A stretch of 64,000 nucleotides of DNA from the NCBI GenBank assembly GCA_014584705.1, contig JACTMJ010000014.1, forward strand, positions 248,001-312,000. Reading direction: 5' to 3'. The notes below the pieces were generated by a model. That model did not search any database. It saw only the letters and a list, made by a program, of their open reading frames with translations, and was not told the DNA's origin. The translations under genes and the position numbers were made by a program. Each line of letters opens with the position of its first letter. The stretch's first letter is position 1. Origin of the DNA: Acidobacteriota bacterium (GTDB taxonomy: Bacteria; Acidobacteriota; Terriglobia; Bryobacterales; Bryobacteraceae). Positions 54,220-63,400 of this stretch are shown here, piece after piece.

Positions 54220-55203
54220 CTACCTTGCATAGCCATCCGGGTGCGCGAGGTGCCACTTCCAGGCGGATTCAATGGTCTCCTCGATTTCCAGGTAGCGCGG
54301 CTTCCAATCGAGGATCGTTTCCGCCTTCTCCGCATTGGCCACCAGATAAGAGGCATCACCCGGCCGCCGCGCTTCCACCTTCACGCGGATCTCACGGCCG
54401 CTCACTTTGCGTGCCGCTTCGATGACTTCGAGCACGGATTGCCCGCGCCCGGTTCCGAGGTTGAAGAAGTCGCTCTTCCCCCCTTTGCGCAAATAGCCGA
54501 GCGCGCGCCAATGCGCCGCCGCCAGGTCCGCAATGTGGACGTAATCCCGCACGCAACTGCCATCGTGGGTGCCGTAGTCGTCGCCAAAGACGTTGATCGT
54601 CCCCCGCTTGCCGAGAGCCACGAATAGCACCAGCGGAATGAGGTGCGTCTCCGGCTTGTGGTCCTCGCCCCGCAACTCCGTCGCACCGGCCGCATTGAAG
54701 TAGCGCAGTCCCACAAAGCGCGTGCCATACGCTCTGTTGAAGTCTTCGAGCATGCGTTCCACGAAGAACTTTGACCATCCGTAAGGGCTTTGCGGATGCT
54801 GCGGATGATCTTCATCCATGGGAACTCGCACGGGTTCTCCGTACGTCGCGCAAGTCGAGGAGAACACGATCTGCTTCACTCCGGTCGCGGTGAGCGTATT
54901 GAGCAGGAAGAGCCCCTCGCCGACATTATTGGCGTAGTATCTCCCCGGCTCCACGACCGAATCGCCCACATTCGTATGGGCGGCGAAATGGATACAGGCG
55001 TCGATGCCGTGTTTTTCGACGATCGAGCGCACCAGCGCGCCATCGCCGATGCTGCCTTCATACAACGGAACCTCGGGATTCACGGCGTCAAAGTGGCCCT
55101 CGGACATGTTGTCGATCACCACGACCGGTTCGCCGTGTTCCACCAATAAATCAACGGTCGCGCTGCCGATGTAGCCCGCGCCGCCTGTCACCAGAGTTGG
55201 CAT
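54220..55203 (-). CDS. galE: UDP-glucose 4-epimerase
   Basis: Interconverts UDP-glucose and UDP-galactose, supplying galactose for surface polysaccharide. The 327-residue extended SDR has the NAD motif TGGAGYIGSA at the N-terminus, the catalytic Ser region FSSTCATYGEP, the YGWSK Tyr/Lys pair near residue 148, and GDDYGTHDGSCVRDYVHIADLA. Normal family length. Confidence 0.95.
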   Translation of the reverse strand: MPTLVTGGAGYIGSATVDLLVEHGEPVVVIDNMSEGHFDAVNPEVPLYEGSIGDGALVRSIVEKHGIDACIHFAAHTNVGDSVVEPGRYYANNVGEGLFLLNTLTATGVKQIVFSSTCATYGEPVRVPMDEDHPQHPQSPYGWSKFFVERMLEDFNRAYGTRFVGLRYFNAAGATELRGEDHKPETHLIPLVLFVALGKRGTINVFGDDYGTHDGSCVRDYVHIADLAAAHWRALGYLRKGGKSDFFNLGTGRGQSVLEVIEAARKVSGREIRVKVEARRPGDASYLVANAEKAETILDWKPRYLEIEETIESAWKWHLAHPDGYAR

Positions 55204-55262
55204 AGCTTTTTCCGTTCAGCATAGCATTGGAGCGCACGAATACTGTTGCGGCGCCGGCCTGC

Positions 55263-57083
55263 TCAAAGATCGATTCCGATGGAGCGCATCAGTTCGAGAG
55301 CGTTGCTGCGTGATACCACGCCCTGGCGCATCCGGTAGTCGAAGCGCATCTTGCCGTCGACGATCTCGTCCTCAAAATGCACGTTGCGCGCCCGCCCCTC
55401 CAAGGTTTCTTCAATCCGCGTCAGCGCAAGATCGTGCGTGGTGACCAACCCGGTAGCTCCGCGTTCAACCAGAGAGCGGAGAATCGCCTGTGCCCCGAGT
55501 CTGCGGTCATGGGAGTTCGTGCCGCTGAAGATCTCATCGAGCAGGAACAGCACCGGGGGATGTTCGCGAGCCAGTTCCAGCACGTCGCGAATCCTCCGGA
55601 TCTCCGCATAGAAGCGGGATTCGCCTTCCTGCAGGTTGTCGCTCACCCGAATCGAAGCCCCCACGCGGAACGGGGCAAGCAGCAGCGAGTGCGCCCGCAC
55701 CGGAGCGCCCGCGTGCGCCAGAACGACGCTCAGCCCCACAGCGCGCAGCAGCGTGCTCTTGCCAGACATATTGGAGCCGCTCACGATCCAGAGCGACTCC
55801 CGCTCATTCAGGCTCACATCGTTCCGAACGGCCAGGTCCTCACGGATCAGGGGGTGCGCCAGTCCGGCCGCCTGATAGCTCCGCCCGCTCTCCGAGAATT
55901 GCGGCCAGCAATCACCCGGATGTTCCCAGGCATACCGGGAGAGCGACCCCAGCGCTTCGAGCTCCGCCACCGCATCGAGCCACACTCCGAGATGCGGGCC
56001 ATTCTTCGCCCTCCAGGCTTCAATGGCGATGGCGCAGTTTGTGCTCCAGAGCAGAATAGGCGCGATCACCGCGAACGCCTGGTTCAATCGCGAATCGAGC
56101 ATCTCGCTCAGCCGGCTGAGTTCGCGAATGCGTTCCGAGGGAGCGGTTCCGCCGGTGTGCAGCTTCTCCCGCAGCGAGGCCAGAAGGGATGAGGTGAAAC
56201 GCTCGTCCTCGAAGCGCCGCAGTACGAGCGAGAGGACACCCAGATCCTTCGCCGCGAAATCCACCGGCGCGAGCGCGCGCAGCACCCGGTCCCGCAGCCG
56301 CAATGCAAACATCACCTGCACGAAAACAATCAGCGCCACGGCGCTTTGGGGCACGGGCCAGATCGCCCAGGCGATGAGGGCGGCGATCGTCGCGACGGGC
56401 AGCAGCCTTGCGAGGACCTTCTCCCAACGCGCGAAGCGGAGGAAGGGGCCCCCGCCCCAGCGGGTGAGGGCCTCCGGATGCACGTAGGCCCGGATGTCGG
56501 GGCCGAGCATCGCAAGGTCTTCCCGCAAGCCGTGGTTTGGAACAAGCTCCCGCACCGCCTGCTGCCGTGCGCCGGCCACATCGGGCGTCACGGGATGCAG
56601 CAGCCAGTCCGCCAGTCGGCGCTCTCCCAGGCCGGTGCGCGCGGAACAGAGCAGCTCAAACACGGAGCCGCTGCCAAACAGATCCAGATCGGCGGCATAG
56701 AGGTGATGCTCGTCGAGGAATGCCGATCCCGGCGTTCCGCGGCCCGCCCATTTGTTCTCCAGCCGGTCGAGGCCGTCCGCCCAATGCTGCACGCGTCGCC
56801 GGGCTTCCACCGCGCGCCGAAGCACCATCTCATGGCGAACGATCACCACTACCAACAGCACAAGCCCCGCCGCCACCGCGCCCATGCCGCGTGGCGTGTT
56901 CTCCCACAGCGCAAAGCCGCCCGCCGCCACCAGAAAGAGAAATGCGGCCAGCCGCAGATTGGAGAGCATCCGCGCCCGTGCGTCCACCTGCTCTAGTGCC
57001 TGCCGTGCCGCTTGCAGGCGCTCCTCGGTTAACGCGCGCACCGGCAACGCGACCTCGGTCGTCGGGGGTGTTTCCGTCGTCAC
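55263..57083 (-). CDS. Membrane-anchored MutS-like ATPase
   Basis: A 606-residue protein with the MutS core and ATPase domains but no mismatch-recognition domain. The C-terminal third has Walker A IVSGSNMSGKSTLLRAVG (near residue 445), the Walker B/D-loop FLLDEIFSGTNSHDRRLG and TGLVTTHDLAL. Two hydrophobic pairs of helices (LAAFLFLVAAGGFALW...VAAGLVLLVVVIV near residues 45-85 and VATIAALIAWAIW near 235) imply anchoring in the inner membrane. This architecture is a known but poorly characterised MutS-related family; it is not expected to be a classical repair MutS. Divergent from the MoxR gene. Confidence 0.9.
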   Translation of the reverse strand: MTTETPPTTEVALPVRALTEERLQAARQALEQVDARARMLSNLRLAAFLFLVAAGGFALWENTPRGMGAVAAGLVLLVVVIVRHEMVLRRAVEARRRVQHWADGLDRLENKWAGRGTPGSAFLDEHHLYAADLDLFGSGSVFELLCSARTGLGERRLADWLLHPVTPDVAGARQQAVRELVPNHGLREDLAMLGPDIRAYVHPEALTRWGGGPFLRFARWEKVLARLLPVATIAALIAWAIWPVPQSAVALIVFVQVMFALRLRDRVLRALAPVDFAAKDLGVLSLVLRRFEDERFTSSLLASLREKLHTGGTAPSERIRELSRLSEMLDSRLNQAFAVIAPILLWSTNCAIAIEAWRAKNGPHLGVWLDAVAELEALGSLSRYAWEHPGDCWPQFSESGRSYQAAGLAHPLIREDLAVRNDVSLNERESLWIVSGSNMSGKSTLLRAVGLSVVLAHAGAPVRAHSLLLAPFRVGASIRVSDNLQEGESRFYAEIRRIRDVLELAREHPPVLFLLDEIFSGTNSHDRRLGAQAILRSLVERGATGLVTTHDLALTRIEETLEGRARNVHFEDEIVDGKMRFDYRMRQGVVSRSNALELMRSIGIDL

Positions 57084-57160
57084 AGTTCCAGTGTAGAGGG
57101 TTGCACGCGTTGCCTCGCCGCCCTGCTTCAGCGGCGGCCACCCTACTACACTAGGGAGAG

Positions 57161-57997
57161 ATGATTACCGAAATCGATGGCGTAACGCTGCACCTTGCCC
57201 ACCCGGACGAACTCGACGCAAAGTGGGTGGGCCAGGACGAGCCATTGCGCCAGTTGCTGGCCGCGTGGATGCTGGTGAGCCCGGCCGATACGCCGATGAA
57301 CCCCCGCCTGGTCGGCAAGCCCGGCGTCGGTAAGACAACGCTGGCCTACGCGGCTTCAAAACAGCTTCAACGCGAGGCCTACATCCTGCAGGCCACCGTG
57401 GATACCCGGCCGGAAGATTTGCTCGTGACACCCGTCATCGAGGGCGAAGGAAAGCTGCGGTATGTCGCCTCTCCGCTGGTGACGGCAATGCTTCGCGGCG
57501 CGGTCTGCATCCTTGATGAAGGCAACCGCATGAGCGAGAAGAGCTGGGCGAGCCTGGCGCCGCTCCTTGATTCGCGGCGCTACGTGGAATCCATCGTCGC
57601 GGGAATCAAGATCAAGGCGCATCCCGATTTCCGCTTCGTCACCACGATGAACGACGATGCTTCTACCTTCGATCTGCCGGAGTACATCCACTCCCGCTTG
57701 CAGCCGCAGATTCTCATCGACTTTCCGGAGCGGGATGAGGAGCTGTTGATTCTGCGGGAGAATCTCCCGTTCGCGGACGAGCAGATCCTTGAATATGTCA
57801 CCGACTTCCTGCAGCGCGCCCACGGCAATGACGAGCGCTATAGCGCCCGCGACGGCGTGAGCATCGCCCGCTATGCTATGAAGCTTGGAAAGCTGCATGA
57901 GAGAAGCGCGCCCCAGGGCTGGCTGATTGAGCAATCGATCATCCACATTCTGGGGGAAGAGGCCATCCGCTATACGGCCCCGCTGCCCGAACTGTAG
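57161..57997 (+). CDS. MoxR-type AAA ATPase
   Basis: A 278-residue AAA+ protein of the AAA_5/MoxR-NorQ group, which act as chaperone-like ATPases for partner (often VWA-domain) proteins. Motifs: Walker A GKPGVGKTTLAYA (about residue 52), RPEDLLVTPVIEGEGKLRYVASPL, Walker B GAVCILDEGNRM and the sensor FRFVTTMNDDAST with an Arg in SRLQPQ. No VWA-domain partner is adjacent; a region without genes follows. Confidence 0.88.
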   Translation: MITEIDGVTLHLAHPDELDAKWVGQDEPLRQLLAAWMLVSPADTPMNPRLVGKPGVGKTTLAYAASKQLQREAYILQATVDTRPEDLLVTPVIEGEGKLRYVASPLVTAMLRGAVCILDEGNRMSEKSWASLAPLLDSRRYVESIVAGIKIKAHPDFRFVTTMNDDASTFDLPEYIHSRLQPQILIDFPERDEELLILRENLPFADEQILEYVTDFLQRAHGNDERYSARDGVSIARYAMKLGKLHERSAPQGWLIEQSIIHILGEEAIRYTAPLPEL

Positions 57998-58539
57998 AAG
58001 GCTCCCTCGCGGCAAGCGAATCAATGAACTGCGTGCTTCCCCGTCGAACCAGGGAACGAAACCGCAACCATCCCTCCCCCGCTCAGCCAACAGATCCGAC
58101 GGCAATCACCAAAATCCCTCGCCGCGCGAGCGTCCGGCCTGTGTGGCCTCCCGAGGCCGCTCCGGATGATCGTGCAGGCGGAACTCGAAGCCGGGCGTCG
58201 CGCGCCAGCTATCGGACGGATACCGCGCCTCCAGCCCCAGCTCCCACGCCACACGGACACTGCGGAAGGTCCTGACCATGGAGTTCGGTCGTTCCGGAGC
58301 GGCGACTCCGTGATCGCAATTGGACACCAGTCGGTAACGCCAGATGCGCAAGTGCGCATCCTCGGCGGCATCGACAAGGGAACTCCGCAAACCTGCCGGT
58401 TCAAGTCGTCAAAGTAGACGTCGCGGCGAAGACTGCCGAGCTGCTCCGATAGCGCACAGTCCCTCCGCGGACACATTTTACATTTCCGTGGAGTCAGCCT
58501 GCTTTACATACATACCCGAATGCAGATACACTACTGTAT
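57998..58539. other. intergenic region with possible gene remnant
   Basis: About 540 bp between the MoxR and TetR genes. On the minus strand two frames give plausible pieces: one (about 58390-58440) ends in RRDVYFDDL, then a frame one base off continues as EDAHLRIWRYRLVSNCDHGV to a stop at 58106. They could be a frameshifted remnant, but no family is recognised and chance is likely. The TetR promoter and operator lie at the right end. Confidence 0.35.
58503..58539 (+). promoter_or_regulatory. TetR promoter with inverted-repeat operator candidate
   Basis: TTTACA (58503-58508) and TACACT (58527-58532) with an 18-base spacer form a plausible promoter whose start point would lie at about 58539, at the GTG start codon: a leaderless mRNA. 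The inverted repeat ATACA-CTAC-TGTAT (58526-58539) covers the -10 and start, and a longer dyad TTTACATACA / TGTATGTGAAA spans the promoter, good places for TetR autorepression. Confidence 0.5.
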
Positions 58540-59154
58540 GTGAAAAAGAAACCGCTTACCCGGAGCGAAAGCCGGGAGGTCACTCGCGAGCGGCTGATTG
58601 CGGCGGCGGAGAAGGCGTTCATTCGCCGCGGCTTTGCCGCTTCGTCCGTGGAGCAGATCGCCGAGAGCGCCGGATTCTCCCGGGGGGCGTTCTATTCGAA
58701 CTTCCGCAACAAGGAAGAGCTGTTCATCGAGGTGCTCAAGGTCAAGCGGCGGGAGATCGATGGTGCGCTGGAAGAGATTGTCCGGCGGGAGACGGACCCC
58801 GCCGCTCGGCTTCGCGCGGTGCTCGATTGGTATGTGAACCAGGACTTCAATAAGGGGTGGGCTATCCTCAAAAGCGAGTTCACGCTGCATGCTCTTCGGA
58901 ATCGCGCCGCGCGATCGCGAATCGCCGAGTTCAACCGGCAACGGGTGGAACACTACTCCTCGCTGTTGGCCCGCTACTTCGCCGATAGCGGCGTCACTTC
59001 CCCGGGCCGGCCTGACGTGATTGCGCTCATCCTCTTCGGAGCGGCGAGCGGGTTGAACGATCTGGCGCTGCTCGAACCCGATGCCGAGCGCCGGAAACGG
59101 TATACCGAATGCCTGGATCTCGTGTTTACGCAGATGCTTCCACCCTATCTATAG
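58540..59154 (+). CDS. TetR/AcrR family transcriptional regulator
   Basis: A 204-residue repressor, probably controlling its own operon. The N-terminal helix-turn-helix is TRERLIAAAEKAFIRRGFAASSVEQIAESAGFSRGAFYSNFRNKEEL. The rest is the ligand-binding domain with no identifiable ligand. GTG at 58540 is the only start giving the full DNA-binding domain; it sits at or next to the predicted transcription start, and no ribosome binding site is present. The adaptor gene follows 23 bp downstream. Confidence 0.92.
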   Translation: MKKKPLTRSESREVTRERLIAAAEKAFIRRGFAASSVEQIAESAGFSRGAFYSNFRNKEELFIEVLKVKRREIDGALEEIVRRETDPAARLRAVLDWYVNQDFNKGWAILKSEFTLHALRNRAARSRIAEFNRQRVEHYSSLLARYFADSGVTSPGRPDVIALILFGAASGLNDLALLEPDAERRKRYTECLDLVFTQMLPPYL

Positions 59155-59177
59155 TCAAGACAGGCAGGTGTCTCTCC

Positions 59178-60410
59178 ATGCTGAAGAAGATTGCAGCCGC
59201 GTGTATTCTGTTCGGAGCGTTGGCGGGGTGTTCTTCCCGACAGGCAGACACCGCGGTCTCCGCGCCGACCCCCGTTAAGGTGGCGCGGGCCCGCCAGTTC
59301 GAAGCTCCCGCTCTCGTGGCCGTCAGCGGGTCCGTTGTCTCTCCGGACAATCCCTCTAATGTCGCGTTTCTGGTCTCCGGAAAGGTGATCCAAGTCGGCC
59401 CGCGCGAAGGGGACTATGTCAGGAAAGGGCAAGTGCTCGCGGTGATCGATCCCACCGATTACGCGTTCGGTGTGGAGGCCGCCGCCGGGCAGACGCAGGC
59501 CGCGCGGGCAGTGCTCGAAAAGGCGGAATCGCCGGCGCGTCCGGAGGTGCTGGAGCAGGCGCGGATTGCCTTCGAGCGGGCGCGGGACGAGTTTCAGCGG
59601 ATGAAGCAGCTCTACGAATCGAAGAGCCTGCCGCCAAACGATTTCGAGAAGTTCCGCGCGGTGTATGAGGGCGCGCGGCAGCAGTATGAACAGGCGCGCT
59701 CCGGAGGGCAAAAGGAAGACCGTGAGCAGGCGCGGGCGGTCTACGAGCAGGCAGTCGCCGGGGAGAAGGTCGCGCGCAAGCGCCTCGCCGACGCGACCCT
59801 CGTCTCCCCGATCGAAGGATACGTTGCCGGACGCGCCGTTGAGGTCGGCGACATGGCCGCCGCCGGGCGTCCCGTCTTTGAGATCGTGCGGCTCGATCCC
59901 GTCGAGGTGAGCGTCGGCGTGCCCGAAACGGATATCCATCTCGTGCGCGCCGGGCAGAAGGCCACCATCCGGATTCCGGCGCTGCCCGGCGAGACCTTCA
60001 CCGGGTCAGTGCGCGTGATCAACGTGGCGGCGGACCCCAGCACGCGCAGCTACATGGCGCGCATCGCCGTCCCCAATCCGCGCCACATTTTGCGGCTGGG
60101 GATGGTGGCGGAAGCGCGAATCGAAAGTGACCGGCGCGCCACCGTGATGACGGTCCCCGGTGATGCGATCGTGCGGGATGCACAGGGCGCTACCACGGTG
60201 TTCGTCTACTTCCCTGATCAGGGCCGCGTTTACGCTAGACGCGTGGAAACCGCCACGGTGTACGGAAACGAAGTGCAGATCCGGAATGGCCTCCGGCCGG
60301 CGGAGCTGGTTGTGGTGGCCGGGCAGCACAAGCTGCGGGAAGGCTCCGCGGCCAGCGTCGTGGAGGCTCCCCCCGCGGCCAGGGAAAGCGAAGCGAAGGA
60401 GGAGCGATGA
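59178..60410 (+). CDS. RND efflux adaptor lipoprotein (membrane-fusion protein)
   Basis: A 410-residue periplasmic adaptor for the RND pump encoded next. The signal ends in ALAGCSS, a lipobox. It has the lipoyl-like half NVAFLVSGKVIQVGPREGDYVRKGQVLAVIDP, an alpha-hairpin coiled coil rich in Ala, Glu, Arg and Gln (about residues 100-195), the second lipoyl half LVSPIEGYVAGRAVEVGDMAAAG and a beta-barrel with LPGETFTGSVRVIN. AGGTG precedes the ATG. Its TGA overlaps the ATG of the RND gene (ATGA), so the two are coupled. Confidence 0.94.
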   Translation: MLKKIAAACILFGALAGCSSRQADTAVSAPTPVKVARARQFEAPALVAVSGSVVSPDNPSNVAFLVSGKVIQVGPREGDYVRKGQVLAVIDPTDYAFGVEAAAGQTQAARAVLEKAESPARPEVLEQARIAFERARDEFQRMKQLYESKSLPPNDFEKFRAVYEGARQQYEQARSGGQKEDREQARAVYEQAVAGEKVARKRLADATLVSPIEGYVAGRAVEVGDMAAAGRPVFEIVRLDPVEVSVGVPETDIHLVRAGQKATIRIPALPGETFTGSVRVINVAADPSTRSYMARIAVPNPRHILRLGMVAEARIESDRRATVMTVPGDAIVRDAQGATTVFVYFPDQGRVYARRVETATVYGNEVQIRNGLRPAELVVVAGQHKLREGSAASVVEAPPAARESEAKEER

Positions 60411-63400
60411 ATCCCGTCAAGTCCTCTCTCCGTTACCCGATTGTCGTCCTTGTCCTTGCGGCAATGGTTGTGGCTGTCGGCGTGAACGCGCTGTTAACCA
60501 TGCCGCGCACGGAGGATCCCGGCATCACCATCCGCGAGGGGTTGGTGCTTGCCTGGTATCCCGGCGCAACTTCCGAACAGGTGGAGCAGCAGGTCACCAG
60601 CAAGATCGAAGAGCATATCTTCAAATTTCCGGAGGTCCGCAAAGAGAAGACCTACTCCACCAGCCGCCCCGGAGTCGCAACGGTGTTGGTGGTGCTCGAG
60701 GACCATGTGAAGGACGCGCCGGCCTTTTGGGCCAAGCTCCGCGACGAAATGAATGAGACCGGCGCGATGGAACTGCCGAAAGGCGTTCTCGGGCCGCTCG
60801 TGAACTCCGATTTTGGCGATACCGTCGCGATGCTGGTGGCAGTCCACGGCGAACGCTACGGCTATCGCGAGCTTCACGACTACACGGACCGTATCAAGGA
60901 CGAGTTGCGCACCATTCGTGACGTCGGCAAGCTGGCGACCTATGGTGACCAGAGCGAACAGATCCGTATCACCAGCAGCCTGGAGCGGATGTCACAGTAT
61001 TTCGCGGATCCCTTGCGAGTGATCCAGGCGCTCCAGCAGCGCAACGTGATTCAGAGCTCCGGCGCCGTGGATGCCGGATCGGACAAGGTGCCGCTGCGCA
61101 CCACCGGACTCTTCACCACCGAGGACCAGATCCGAAACGTGATGGTGGACGTCTCCCGCACCGGGCAACCGGTTTACATCCGCGATTTCGCCAGCGTGGA
61201 GCGCCTATACCAGGACCCGAGTTTCGTGGTTCGCTACGATGGCCAACCCAGCATTCTGCTCTCCATCGAAATGCAGGAGGGTAGGAACATCGTGCAGCTT
61301 GGGGACGAGATCGCGAAGGTTTTCGAGCGGCTGCGCACCATCCTGCCGCCGGATCTCCAACTGGATCTGGTGGCCAACCAGCCCGCCGTCGTCGCGGGGC
61401 GAATGAAGTCGCTCGGCTACGAGTTTCTGCTGGCCATCGGCGCGGTAATCCTGGTGACGGTGCTTCTGCTGCCGCTGCGTGTAGCGGTCACCTCGGCCGT
61501 GGCCATTCCCGTTACTATCTGCACCACGCTTGGGATCCTGAACTTCATCGGCGTGCAACTCCACCAGGTTTCGATCGCGGCCCTCATCGTGGTGCTCGGG
61601 ATCGTCGTGGACGATGCGATCGTGATCGCGGATAACTACGTCGACTGCCTTGACCGCGGGATGACACGCGAGGAAGCCGCTTGGAAGTGCGTGGGCGAGG
61701 TAATCGTGCCGGTGCTCACGGCGACCCTCACCATCATCGCGTCCTTCCTGCCGCTGCTGATACTCGCGGGCTCGGTGGGCGAGTTCATCCAGGCGCTCCC
61801 CATTACGGTAGCGGTCGCGCTCGGCGTCTCGTTTGTCGTCGCGATCTTCCTGACGCCGCTGCTGTGCCGGTTCTTCATCCGGAAAGGGCTGCACGATCAC
61901 AGCGCGCCAGGGGATGCGCCAGCGAAGACCGGAATGCTGGATCGGCTGCAATCGGTCTACAACACCAGCATTGGGCAGTTCATGCGGCACAAATGGCTGG
62001 CGGTTGTTCTGGGTGTCATCGCGGTGACGGGCGGAGTCACGATGTATGTGTTCGTGCCGGACCAGTTCTTCCCGTCGGCGGAACGCAACCAGTTCGTTAT
62101 CGATGTCTGGATGCCGCAGGGCGCCCGTGTCGAGGCCACCGACGCCGTGATGCGCCGCATCGAGAAAAGCCTCGCTTCCCGTGACGAAGTCGCGCATTTC
62201 GCCACCTTTCTTGGCCAGAGCGCGCCGCGCTTCTACTACAACGTCAACCCGCAGCTTCCGGATGCGGCCTACGGGCAGTTCATCGTGAACACGAAGTCCG
62301 AGAAGACCACGCCCGCGCTCGTGTCCGAGTTGCGAACCAGCCTCGCTCGTGTGGCTCCGGAGGCGCTGGTTCTCGTCAAGGAATTGCAGCAGGGAGAGGT
62401 AATGGAGGCACCGGTGGAGGTTCGCATCTCCGGCTATGATGTCCCAACGCTCAAGCAGATCGGGCGTCAGGTGGAGGGCATTCTGCGCGACGTTCCCTTC
62501 GCCGAGATGGTCCACAGCGACTTCTTCAACGACTCCTACTTTGTGAATGTGGATGTCAATACCGAGGTGTCGAATCGCATGGGTTTGAGCAACGCGATCA
62601 TCTCTCAGACGCTCGCCGGGGCATTCAGTGGCGCTCCCGTCAGCACCTTCTGGGAAGGAGACCGGGCCGTGAATATCGTGCTGCGCCTGGACCCCGCGTA
62701 CCGAGAATCCTTTGAGGATGTCCGGAACGCCTACCTCACGTCGCCCATTACGCATGCCCGTGTTCCGCTGCGGTCCGTGGCCAACCTCGATCCGAAGTGG
62801 CAAACCAGCCGCATTGTCCGGCGCAACGGCGTCAGGACGCTCACGGTGCGCGCGTATCACCAGCATGGCCACTATGCCTCGGACATCCTGAAGGCGGTCG
62901 ATCCTCGGATCAAGGCACTCTCGCTGCCCCCCGGGTACAGCATCCGTTTCGGCGGCGAACGCACGAACTCCGGCGAAACCATGCCGCAACTGATTGCGGC
63001 GCTGTCAATCAGTCTGGTGGCAATTTTCCTGGTGCTGCTCATCCAGTTCCGTACCCTCTCCGAGCCCCTGATCGTCATGGCCTCGATTCCGCTGACGCTG
63101 TTTGGTGCAATGCTCGGCCTGCTCTTGACGCAGTACCCGTTCGGCTTCACCGCGTTCACCGGGCTTATCAGTCTGTGCGGGATTGTCGTGCGGAACGCAA
63201 TCATTCTCGTGGACTACATCAAGGAACGGTTGCACGATGGGCACTCCCTCGTAGAGGCGGCAACGGAGGCCGGAGAGCGGCGGTTGCGGCCGATCTTTCT
63301 CACCACCATGGCCGCCGCGGTCGGCGTGACCCCCATGATTCTCTCGGGATCCGGCTTGTGGGGTCCGCTGGCGAGCGTGATCGCGGTGGGCCTGATCACT

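Noticed and set aside
61205..62989. A 594-codon open frame on the minus strand under the RND gene
   Set aside because: It is antisense to a clear RND permease, is rich in Arg, His and Asp, and shows no family motif; long antisense frames are expected at this GC content.
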